Positions 1-6,056 of a DNA stretch of 11,958 bases are shown one piece after another. The notes under the pieces were generated by a model. That model saw nothing but the letters and a program-made list of their open reading frames with translations, made no database searches and was not told the DNA's origin. This DNA is from Thermoplasmatota archaeon. Lineage in GTDB: Archaea; Thermoplasmatota; Thermoplasmata; Thermoplasmatales; Thermoplasmataceae. Within the stretch, counting starts at the first letter, position 1. Each line of letters begins with the position of its first letter. Both the position numbers and the translations under genes were made by a program. Location of the stretch: the NCBI GenBank assembly GCA_023379355.1, contig JAMCUD010000095.1, positions 1 through 11,958 on the forward strand, read 5' to 3'.

Positions 1-1047
1 GATGTCAAAGAGACCTTGGAATTTATGGGACATGAGGTTCACATTTTTTCATTCAGTGGAAATAGGAGTGAGAAGAATGTGCATGTTTCCCATAGCTTCC
101 CTCTACCAATGTATACCCAGTACAGTGTTCCTGCTTCTCTTATCCCATTCAGCCTTTACAGTCGGGCATCGAAGGAAAAGTTTGATATTATTCACATACA
201 TGATCCATTCCTGGGTACACTGGGATATCGACTGGCGAAGAACCAGAATATACCTATCTTTGGAACATTTCATACGGACTTTGTCAGGATGAAGGAATCA
301 ATGAGTTTACCTATGAAGGAAACCCTATTTTCCCTAACCTGGAGATACAACCTTTATCTTTATAAGAGATGCAGGGAGATCTTCGTTCCCAGCTCAAAGT
401 CACGGAAATATCTCATGGATCAGGGACTTACCAATACTGTAGAACTCCCTCTCTTTGTGGATACAGAGAAATTCAAGGAAAAAGAAGGTGGTGATGCGGA
501 TGATGGATTTGTGGTGCAGTTCCTTGGAAGGATTACTCGGGATAAGGGGGCATTCAGACTTCTTGATGTGGCTGAAAAGATTCCGGAAAGTGAGAACATT
601 AAGTTTCTGATATCCGGAACTGGGCCCGATGAGGAACTTCTCAGAAAACTCACAAAGGAAAGAGGTCTCTCTTCCAGGGTCAAACTAACAGGATATGTCA
701 ACGAAGAGACAAAACTCCGACTCCTTGGCTCCTCATCTCTATTCGTATACCCTGCATCGGCTGATACCTTCGGCATTTCCGTCCTGGAGGCTCTTGCATT
801 TGGAGTCCCTACGATAGTTTCTAAGGACTTTCCCCTTCTGGAATATGCCAGAGGAAATGAGACCGGAATGATTACCTTCAATTTTACAGACCCGATTAAT
901 ATTGCAAATTACATCATTTCACTCAGGGAAAACAGAAGTGATTACGAGAAACTTTCCAGGGCGGCATACAATTTTTCAAGAAGGTGTTTCAGCAAGGAGG
1001 CCCACTGTAAGTCACTAATAGAACATTACGAAACCGCGATGCGCTGA
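1..1047 (+). CDS. GT4-family glycosyltransferase, 5' end outside the window
   Basis: This is a retaining GT-B glycosyltransferase of family GT4, the type that moves a sugar from a nucleotide sugar to a lipid or growing glycan on the cytoplasmic membrane face. The frame is already open at base 1 and reads through a motif ending FMGHEVHIFS, which in this family follows the first helix, so a short N-terminal stretch lies upstream; the ATG at 16 is internal. The N-terminal half has DIIHIHDPF and GTFHTDF, close to diacylglycerol glucosyltransferase and sulfoquinovosyltransferase-type enzymes. The C-terminal half has the donor site: FLGRITRDKG, SGTGPDEELL and DTFGISVLEALAFGVP. The usual E-x7-E pair reads D-x7-E here. 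The acceptor cannot be told from sequence. A lipid acceptor is a guess from similarity. The family call is secure. Confidence 0.9.
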   Translation, partial: DVKETLEFMGHEVHIFSFSGNRSEKNVHVSHSFPLPMYTQYSVPASLIPFSLYSRASKEKFDIIHIHDPFLGTLGYRLAKNQNIPIFGTFHTDFVRMKESMSLPMKETLFSLTWRYNLYLYKRCREIFVPSSKSRKYLMDQGLTNTVELPLFVDTEKFKEKEGGDADDGFVVQFLGRITRDKGAFRLLDVAEKIPESENIKFLISGTGPDEELLRKLTKERGLSSRVKLTGYVNEETKLRLLGSSSLFVYPASADTFGISVLEALAFGVPTIVSKDFPLLEYARGNETGMITFNFTDPINIANYIISLRENRSDYEKLSRAAYNFSRRCFSKEAHCKSLIEHYETAMR

Positions 1048-1084
1048 TCCCATTACTGACTTAGCCTAGTTCTCTATAATAATT

Positions 1085-1115
1085 TCACTTAAAAGTGAGT
1101 ACGGTTTTCTATTTT
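1085..1115 (+). terminator. Possible terminator after the GT4 gene
   Basis: A small hairpin (TCACT at 1085-1089 with AGTGA at 1094-1098) is followed by a T-rich stretch (GGTTTTCTATTTTA). It begins 38 bases after the GT4 stop codon. Archaeal termination depends mainly on the T-tract, so the hairpin may be incidental. Confidence 0.3.
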
Positions 1116-1163
1116 AGAATAAAGAAGATGGGTTTTCCCTGAAATCGGAATCCTCAATATATA

Positions 1164-1189
1164 TGAACCTGCATTTACTCACAGGTTCA
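1164..1189. repeat. Perfect 8-bp inverted repeat, 10-base loop
   Basis: TGAACCTG (1164-1171) is repeated in inverted form as CAGGTTCA (1182-1189). It sits just upstream of the TATA-like box at 1198-1206, so it could be an operator for the decayed gene downstream, a transcript-end structure or a mobile-element trace. Only the symmetry is observed; no role is shown. Confidence 0.45.
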
Positions 1190-1197
1190 ATACCGTG

Positions 1198-1206
1198 CTA
1201 TATTTA
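1198..1206 (+). promoter_or_regulatory. TATA-box-like promoter of the decayed ORF at 1232
   Basis: CTATATTTA is centred about 30 bases before the ATG at 1232. That is the usual archaeal spacing for a nearly leaderless transcript, and it suggests this start codon once headed a gene. Confidence 0.4.
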
Positions 1207-1231
1207 ACATAAAAATTGAACAAGTAATGAT

Positions 1232-1620
1232 ATGTACTAGGAAACACTTGACAAAGAGTTCAAGAGATTTGAAAACACATATTTGCCTGAGGAGATCAAA
1301 GTAAAATTTGTTGAATTCATCGATAACCCACAGTTGTCAGGTTTATCTTTAAACGTGCGATATTTTTACGCCATAAGACTAAGGCAGATCGCTTCAATAT
1401 TCCCCAGAGGTTTTCGAAAAAACTGCCACCGAAACCCTTTTTCATGACCTCATGATAAATATCCATGAACCTTTATCACACAGGATTATCAGAACTTTAC
1501 AGGAAGATTGAGGCACTTGACGATCAACTAACCGGCATATCGGACCCCCATTCTCATGATGAAAATACTTCTTCTTCAACAAATGTCAAGAAAAAAGTTC
1601 TTGTGGCCACACTTTCATGA
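1232..1620 (+). pseudogene. Decayed ORF in three frames, possible recombinase N-terminus
   Basis: An ATG at 1232 is followed by Tyr and then an in-frame TAG (1238-1240). Beyond it the frame reads ETLDKEFKRFENTYLPEE and then FVEFIDNPQLSGLSLNVRYF, up to a stop at 1445. A second frame continues from 1410 (VFEKTATETLFHDLMINIHE) to a TGA at 1509, and a third runs from an ATG at 1465 (LSELYRKIEALDDQLTG, helical) to a TGA at 1618. Two +1 shifts and the amber stop would explain the pattern if this was one gene. The helical segment around FIDNPQLSGLSLNVRYF resembles the SAM-like N-terminal domain of tyrosine recombinases, but no catalytic domain is present, so the identity is weak. That coding remnants are present is more certain than what they were. 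Confidence 0.4.
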
Positions 1621-1636
1621 CAATGTTAGCGTGAGA

Positions 1637-1753
1637 GGCGTAGAAGGCGGACGTTGTACCATTTGGTCTGAGAGGTCGCGCAACAGATCGAACGCCCTTC
1701 GCTCTGACATAATACCCTGAGACAAGGGTGAATAGAATGCTGTCGAGCATTCT
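1637..1753 (+). ncRNA. Candidate IS110 bridge RNA region
   Basis: IS110-subgroup elements are known to encode a bridge RNA in the non-coding end upstream of the transposase; its internal loops pair with target and donor DNA. Here an outer stem GGCGT (1637-1641)/ACGCC (1692-1696) encloses asymmetric internal loops (1642-1652 and 1685-1691) and an inner stem GTTG (1653-1656)/CAAC (1681-1684). It is followed by two simple hairpins: ACCCT (1714-1718)/AGGGT (1725-1729), and a perfect 8-bp stem AGAATGCT (1734-1741)/AGCATTCT (1746-1753) with a GTCG loop. The position and the stem-with-internal-loop shape fit a bridge RNA. Transcript ends, folding energy and guide pairing were not tested. Because the host element is decayed, the RNA may be a relic. 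Confidence 0.4.
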
Positions 1754-1778
1754 CTGACTCTAAGCTCTCACCAGACAA

Positions 1779-2757
1779 ATGGGGGTGATCAGAGTACTGA
1801 TATGCATGGATGTTCATAAACGTAGTTTATACATCACAGAGATGGAAGATAATGGAGACGTGAATAAGAAGTATGAGATTTTGAACGATGAATCTGCATG
1901 GGCAGAGTTCAGGGAGAGATATCTTTCTGTGCACTTAGCTGATCCGGTGAAGCTTGTCCTCATATTCAACGCAACCAAGAAGAATGACAGGGAGGATTCA
2001 TATAAGCTTGCAAAGCTTCTTAGACTGGGGGAATTGCCTGATGTGCATCTTCCCTCCAGGTACTCGGATGATCTCAGATCACTTATCAGGTATAGAAGAT
2101 CACTGGGAGAGATCATAACCATGATCAAGAAGAGCAGGGTTCATGCCATCCTGGCTTCTGCAGGTATAAACATTGTTGCAAGTGACATATTCTGAAAAAG
2201 GGGGAATGAAATGCATCCTCAGATCAGAGGATAATCTACCCATGGCACAGAGATTCGTCCTCTCTGATCTAATGGATCAGATAACATACCTGATGAGAAA
2301 GGAATCTATTGTGAAGGATGAGATATCCACATCTGTCATCAGTGACAGGAATGTGAGTCCCCTCATGACACTTCCCGGTATCGGCATATATTCATCAACT
2401 GCAATCATGTCAGAGATAGATGATATATCCAGATTCAGTTCAAAGGAGAAGCTTGCATCATATGCAGGCCTTGTTCCAAGACAGAATCAATTCGGATCAT
2501 CAGATATAAGAGGGCATATAACAAGACATGGCCTGTCAATGATCTGATTCATTCTGGTGACTGCTGCACACAGCGTTGTAAAATATTCAGAGAGGATGCG
2601 GAGAAAATACCTCAGCCTTGTATGGAGAGTGTGAAAGAACCGCGATATTCTTGCAATAGCTCGCATACTCACGGAGAACATACATACAATGCTGTCTAGA
2701 GGCACAGAATTCATTGACAGGATCGATGCACTTACGGAGAGAAAGATGGCCGAAACA
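1779..2757 (+). pseudogene. IS110-family transposase, inactivated
   Basis: IS110 transposases are DEDD (RuvC-like) recombinases with a C-terminal Transposase_20 domain. The N-terminal motif MDVHKRSLYI, the block VHLADPVKL...NDREDSYKLAKLL and the C-terminal LPGIGIYSSTAIMSEID...LASYAGLVPRQ identify the family. The gene is broken several ways. The YLS-VHLADP junction near 1933 seems to lack roughly 25 codons that normally carry the conserved Glu of the active site. A TGA at 2193 and a shift in the A/G run near 2195-2207 move the reading to another frame. TGA codons at 2545 and 2632 then interrupt the C-terminal domain where Arg or Gly would be expected. Reading resumes through MLSRGTEFIDRIDALTERK, and the original stop is lost at the junction with the HEPN fragment. 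The start could be GTG/ATG at 1779 or nearer the MDVHK motif. Confidence 0.8.
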
Positions 2758-2760
2758 GGA

Positions 2761-3234
2761 TCAAGGATTTTCAGGAGGTTTGCTTCTTATGATTTAAAAA
2801 GTGACGGTGGCGACAAGTTTCTTGATTTGGTGATTTCCCTCAAGGCTCTGTTAGGGGCTGGGCAAAAAATGAGATATCCTATAGGATCGCCATAAGATGT
2901 GCATATTTCATCGGAAATGATAAGAGAGATAGAATACGTATTTTTGAACTCGTGAATTTTGCCTATGATGTATGGAGCCGGATAGTGCATGTAGCAAGAA
3001 AGCCATTGGACCCAAAAAAAAGAGATGAAGAAAAAATATGAGATATACAGCACCTATATTCTTACTACAGAAATTGCGAATATTGTAAGGAATGTTTTGG
3101 CACTTACGTCAAAATGGCGGTATTATGAAATTTCCAAGGGTTCAAAGTACAATAACGTTTATTCTTCAATCATCAAAGGCATTGACAAGTATATTGTACT
3201 CGGAAAAGACCCCTGCGGCAACGGAGTCACTTAG
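2761..3234 (+). pseudogene. Apea-like HEPN domain protein, frameshifted fragment
   Basis: HEPN domains are often RNases in toxin-antitoxin and antiviral systems. The reassembled reading is IFRRFASYDLKSDGGDKFLD, LVISLKALL, then EISYRIAIRCAYFIG, IFELVNFAYDVWSRIVH and a helical tail YEIYSTYILTTEIANIVRN, ending in TAG at 3232. This is the pattern of Apea-type HEPN proteins. Two shifts in A-runs break it: one near 2863-2870 behaves as a one-base loss, one near 3011-3036 as a one-base gain that restores the frame. The usual R-x4-H motif (expected RSRIVH) reads WSRIVH, so a catalytic Arg is also missing. The N-terminal part of the protein is absent; the frame enters directly from the transposase, suggesting the IS110 element or a deletion removed it. 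The family call is by recalled similarity and is moderately sure. Confidence 0.55.
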
Positions 3235-3272
3235 TCATTGGGTAAAGCCAAAGAGTTGAATGAATCGGGTTC

Positions 3273-4661
3273 TTACAAAATCGTTCCTGCTTCATCATTA
3301 AATGCAGCGACAAGCTGCATAGCCTTCTGAACATGCAAGGTGTCGCTCTTTGCAACTCCATGGTTAGAAGCATTAAGATGAGAATCTACGAAGTACCATA
3401 TTGAAGCCAGCGATAACAATGCAACGTAAAAATTAGATGATTCCTCAACATTACTTAAATCCGGCACGCCTTTTGATGCCATGTGGGACAACGCTTGAAC
3501 ATACTTCGAAGAAATATTCTGGTAAGCCAAACTCTCAACGTGGAGCTCCAATCCAATGTAGTTCAGAGGTATTTTCACATACTTATCAAGAAGGTTTGCA
3601 AGGGCTGCTATGAGTGCAAGCGGGAAATCTATAGAGAGGAATGACCCCAACACATCTGACAGAGCTGAGTTCAATGACACATCTGCTGTTTCCTGATCTG
3701 CCATATTGCCAGCAACCTGAAGGGCAGCATCCACTCCTACAGATGAACTGTCATTTATGACGGACTGGGTGACATATGCACCAACGTTCACAGCAGCAGG
3801 AATCACAGAGGCACCAAAAAGATCGGAGAAGAGTGCAAGGGTTAGGTTTCTGACTGTCAGATACTGCATGCCTGAAAAACCTGAAAGAACCTGGGCATCG
3901 CTGTATGTGGCACTAGAAACAACGTTATAGTTGAGTAATGTGTTTATCACAGAGTTGTATTCTCCCCCATAACTGCTTGTCTTCAGCGACTGCGAACCTT
4001 CGAACATGACGTACTCGAACGCAACAAATTCCATGATCTGCTTATTCTCAGAGGATGGATACAACAGGTTCTCTATTGCGGCTAAGGCTTTCCCGACAAA
4101 ATCAATATTGTTGAAAACCCATCCAAGGCCGAGGATTAGTTTCTGATCTGCCTCGTTCCAAAAAGAGGAAGCGTTATGGAAGGATGAGAATTCTGTGTTA
4201 ATCGATGACATGTTCTGCAAAGTCAGGAAACCGTAGTTTTCGCCCACATAAATATTCGTAAGTTTTTCCAGCAAACTGGAAGCTCCAGGGAACCATGGTG
4301 CAGATGAACTGAAATCTACATGCTCTGAATATACTCTGTACATACCATGATTTCCATTGGAAATGCTGTCAGCCAGATAGGTATAAACTGGATTTCCATC
4401 ATGAAAGTATTGAAGGCTATCGTAATCAGTTCTGTTTACTTCCAGTATTAGTGGATATGTGTTTCCAGAATAGCTCACATCCATGGAGACATTAAGCATG
4501 CTTGGAATCGGTGCCCTATGGTTGCTGCCAAGAGAATCCATATCCTTTACAATTGCACTGAAATCATTTATTATAGTTGAACTGGGCACCAGAATGAGGA
4601 ATGCGGCTCCAATTGCGAAAATTACTGCTATTTTGGCCAACCGAGTCTCATTTTTATTCAT
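3273..4661 (-). CDS. Membrane-anchored, cysteine-free extracytoplasmic protein of unknown function
   Basis: I do not recognise a family. The protein has 462 residues from the chosen start, a short basic N-terminus (MNKNETRLAK) and one hydrophobic segment at about residues 11-27 (an uncleaved anchor or signal peptide). The rest is Ser/Asn-rich and probably outside the cell. It has no cysteine at all and at least eight N-x-S/T sequons (for example NVS, NRT, NMS, NLT, NIS), consistent with a glycosylated surface protein. Two hydrophobic stretches near the C-terminus (around PLALIAALANLL and YVALLSLASIWYFV) could be amphipathic or membrane-associated. An upstream in-frame ATG at 4676 would add MGCIR, but ATG 4661 is preferred: GGGGTG at 4674-4669 lies 7 bases before it as a ribosome binding site, and the TATA box at 4691-4700 would start transcription near 4670. 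It is divergent from the regulator at 4763, which may control it. Confidence 0.75.
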   Translation of the reverse strand: MNKNETRLAKIAVIFAIGAAFLILVPSSTIINDFSAIVKDMDSLGSNHRAPIPSMLNVSMDVSYSGNTYPLILEVNRTDYDSLQYFHDGNPVYTYLADSISNGNHGMYRVYSEHVDFSSSAPWFPGASSLLEKLTNIYVGENYGFLTLQNMSSINTEFSSFHNASSFWNEADQKLILGLGWVFNNIDFVGKALAAIENLLYPSSENKQIMEFVAFEYVMFEGSQSLKTSSYGGEYNSVINTLLNYNVVSSATYSDAQVLSGFSGMQYLTVRNLTLALFSDLFGASVIPAAVNVGAYVTQSVINDSSSVGVDAALQVAGNMADQETADVSLNSALSDVLGSFLSIDFPLALIAALANLLDKYVKIPLNYIGLELHVESLAYQNISSKYVQALSHMASKGVPDLSNVEESSNFYVALLSLASIWYFVDSHLNASNHGVAKSDTLHVQKAMQLVAAFNDEAGTIL

Positions 4662-4690
4662 TCTTATACACCCCATTGTTTAAGCAAACT

Positions 4691-4700
4691 AAATTATAAA
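4691..4700 (-). promoter_or_regulatory. TATA box of the extracytoplasmic protein gene
   Basis: Read on the minus strand this is TTTATAATTT. Its centre is about 26 bases before position 4670, which would leave a leader of about nine bases before ATG 4661. CTTATAAG at 4713-4720 is a second possibility. Confidence 0.45.
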
Positions 4701-4712
4701 TTCTAGATCTTA

Positions 4713-4720
4713 CTTATAAG
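4713..4720 (+). promoter_or_regulatory. TATA box of the CARF regulator gene
   Basis: CTTATAAG is centred about 46 bases before ATG 4763, predicting transcription from about 4743, inside the palindrome at 4728-4745. The element is itself self-complementary, so it could also serve the opposite strand. Confidence 0.4.
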
Positions 4721-4727
4721 TTATCAT

Positions 4728-4745
4728 ATTAGTAAATTTACTAAT
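4728..4745. promoter_or_regulatory. Perfect 18-bp palindrome, likely operator
   Basis: ATTAGTAAATTTACTAAT reads identically on both strands, centred between 4736 and 4737. It lies in the short gap between two divergent genes, downstream of the TATA box of the regulator gene and over its predicted transcription start. A dimeric winged-helix protein bound here would block that promoter and could also affect the divergent gene. The regulator encoded at 4763 is the natural candidate to bind, giving autorepression. The symmetry is observed; binding is inferred. Confidence 0.55.
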
Positions 4746-4762
4746 TTGACTAAAGTGAGCAT

Positions 4763-5533
4763 ATGTACGAAACAAAATTAAGGGTGCACATTGTTCCCGT
4801 GGGCTTTGAGTATGATAGGATCATCATACCTCTCTCGACGTTAAAAGCTGACAGGGTATGGCTCTTAGTTGACGAAGAAGACCAAGAGGACAATTACTAT
4901 CTGAAAAACATTGAGCAATGGCTTGTGAAGGAGAGAATAGAGTATAAAAAAGAGAAATGCAGTATTAGAGACCTCTACAATATAATGAAGGTTATGCGCG
5001 CAATAATTGAGAAAGAAAAGAAAAACAATGTCTCCGTGAATGTGTCCTCCGGTTCTAAAGTGGAAGCTATGGCGGGAATGTTGATATCAATGGTGATGAA
5101 AGGGACTCAAACAGTTGATGCATATTATGTTATCCCGGAAAGATACAACCCCTCATCAGATGGGAATCAGATGAGCAGCGGATGCCGGGATATAGTGCTT
5201 ATGCCTAGCTATCCGGTAGAGAAACCAAAACAACACCTCATAGAATTCCTTAAGTTACTGAAGGAGAACAGCAAACCCGTGCCCAAGAGGAGACTGGTTG
5301 AAAAAGCCCTCCAAAGAGGTCTTCTAACTAGGGATGCCAAGGATATCAGCCACCTAGGAAAAAGTACCTCTGACAAGGAGGACAAGAATGATAACTCACT
5401 TTATATGAAACTGAATGTACGATATCTTGACCCGCTTGAAAAAATGGGTCTTGTAGAGGTTATGAAGGAGGGTGGAAGCAGAAAAGTTTATCTTACAGAA
5501 GATGGCAGTAACATGCTCACCTTTCTTGGTTAA
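4763..5533 (+). CDS. HFX_2341/DUF6293-type transcriptional regulator (CARF-like + winged helix)
   Basis: The 256-aa protein starts with the signature HIVPVGFEYDRIIIPL (residues 9-24), as in archaeal HFX_2341/DUF6293 proteins. These combine an N-terminal Rossmann-like CARF-type domain with a C-terminal winged helix. VNVSSGSKVEAMA (92-104) matches the ligand-facing loop that binds cyclic oligoadenylates in true CARF proteins; whether this family binds such a ligand is not settled by sequence. YYVIPERY (121-128) closes the domain. The winged helix spans roughly 155-256: HLIEFLKLLKEN, then YLDPLEKMGLVEVM and a wing at GGSRKVYLTEDG. A charged insert (about 190-212, STSDKEDKND) separates the helices. 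It is divergent from the surface-protein gene across a palindrome and likely represses itself. No CRISPR or cas gene is visible nearby. Confidence 0.85.
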   Translation: MYETKLRVHIVPVGFEYDRIIIPLSTLKADRVWLLVDEEDQEDNYYLKNIEQWLVKERIEYKKEKCSIRDLYNIMKVMRAIIEKEKKNNVSVNVSSGSKVEAMAGMLISMVMKGTQTVDAYYVIPERYNPSSDGNQMSSGCRDIVLMPSYPVEKPKQHLIEFLKLLKENSKPVPKRRLVEKALQRGLLTRDAKDISHLGKSTSDKEDKNDNSLYMKLNVRYLDPLEKMGLVEVMKEGGSRKVYLTEDGSNMLTFLG

Positions 5534-5563
5534 TTACATAAAAAGACACTTCAGCCTCTATTG

Positions 5564-5580
5564 CCCTCAAGTCATGAGGG
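5564..5580. terminator. Small hairpin after the regulator gene
   Basis: CCCTCA (5564-5569) pairs perfectly with TGAGGG (5575-5580) across a five-base loop, 31 bases after the regulator stop codon. There is no clear T-tract after it on the plus strand, so termination is only a possibility. Confidence 0.25.
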
Positions 5581-5597
5581 GATTTGACGGGCATAGA

Positions 5598-5795
5598 TCA
5601 TTCCAGTCCAGTTATTAATCTCACTGCATTCCTCTTCCGGATTCTTGGCACGCCTGATGGATTTTCCCTAGCGGCGAGTTCAAAATCATCACTCATGACC
5701 ACCATTGCCTCACGCAGGAGCGACGAGCTGTAAACTTGCAGTGTTGCGTGAGGAGAAACGGGGGATCCGGTGAAAGGGTTTAAGAGATATTGGCT
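5598..5795 (-). pseudogene. Unrecognised short open frame, possible gene remnant
   Basis: The frame is open on the minus strand from after a TGA (5796-5798) to a TGA at 5598-5600. It reads NPFTGSPVSPHATLQVYSSS, then LLREAMVVMSDDFELAAREN, then PSGVPRIRKRNAVRLITGLE. The only ATGs lie late (5705, 35 residues), so an intact gene is unlikely. The mixed composition looks more like the tail of a real protein than random intergenic sequence, but I cannot name a family. It could be the C-terminal remnant of a transposase or other lost gene. A hairpin at 5708-5753 lies inside it. Confidence 0.25.
5708..5753. repeat. 9-bp perfect inverted repeat forming a 46-base hairpin
   Basis: CCTCACGCA (5708-5716) is matched by TGCGTGAGG (5745-5753). 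The loop holds a second, weaker stem (CTGTA 5728-5732 with a TTGCAG-type partner near 5737-5741, one G-U pair). It could be a structured RNA, an insertion-sequence end or a protein site. No function can be assigned. Confidence 0.4.
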
Positions 5796-5798
5796 TCA

Positions 5799-6012
5799 AG
5801 AGTAAATAAACGCTTCACCTATAAAGAGGCAAGACCCGTCTTTCGATCCAAGAGAGAAGAATACCTAAAGGCCACACGGGGGCTAATCTTGAGAAGTATA
5901 CAGTTTCAGTTCAAAGGACATTTCTCTTGATAATTTGCCATTGAAGTATAAGAACAAGAAGGAAATCATTAATTTTTTGTGGCAAGTGTCTAGGACATTT
6001 TACGCGATAGAA
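5799..6012. other. Gene-free stretch before the glycan operon
   Basis: I see no open frame of credible length, no repeat and no RNA gene in this stretch on either strand. It becomes AT-rich toward the promoter at 6013. Confidence 0.4.
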
Positions 6013-6021
6013 TTTTATAAT
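6013..6021 (+). promoter_or_regulatory. TATA box of the glycan operon
   Basis: TTTTATAAT lies about 40 bases before the GTG at 6057 and predicts a transcript start near 6042-6045 with a leader of 12-15 bases. It is the only strong TATA-like element close to the operon; GATATAAAC at 6041-6049 is too close to serve GTG 6057. Confidence 0.45.
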
Positions 6022-6056
6022 TTTTCCTTGTTCATCCTCTGATATAAACACAAGGG

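Larger units (their letters stand above)
1621..2757 (+). mobile_element. Degenerate IS110-family insertion sequence
   Basis: The element is recognised from its transposase remains (1779 to about 2757) and from a structured non-coding stretch of about 160 bases before them, the layout of the IS110 subgroup. IS110 elements lack long terminal inverted repeats and often make no target duplication, so the ends given are estimates: the left end is placed after the decayed ORF that stops at 1620, the right end where the transposase frame runs into HEPN-like sequence. It cannot move itself, because the transposase has an internal deletion, a frameshift and several stops. Confidence 0.6.

Noticed and set aside
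420..881. 153-codon open frame on the minus strand
   Set aside because: It is antisense to the conserved donor-binding half of the GT4 gene and is serine/arginine-rich, as shadow frames often are.
1238..1240. TAG at codon 3 read as pyrrolysine
   Set aside because: Some Thermoplasmata relatives use pyrrolysine, but no pyl gene is visible and the rest of the ORF is also frameshifted, so simple decay explains it.
1626..1817. 63-codon minus-strand open frame over the structured region
   Set aside because: It has no recognisable motif and covers the region that folds as the candidate bridge RNA and the transposase start.
2193..2634. TGA codons in the transposase read as a sense codon (recoding)
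   Set aside because: Intact genes here (for example the GT4 gene, the kinase-GT fusion and the radical SAM gene) end in TGA, and the transposase also has a frameshift and a deletion.
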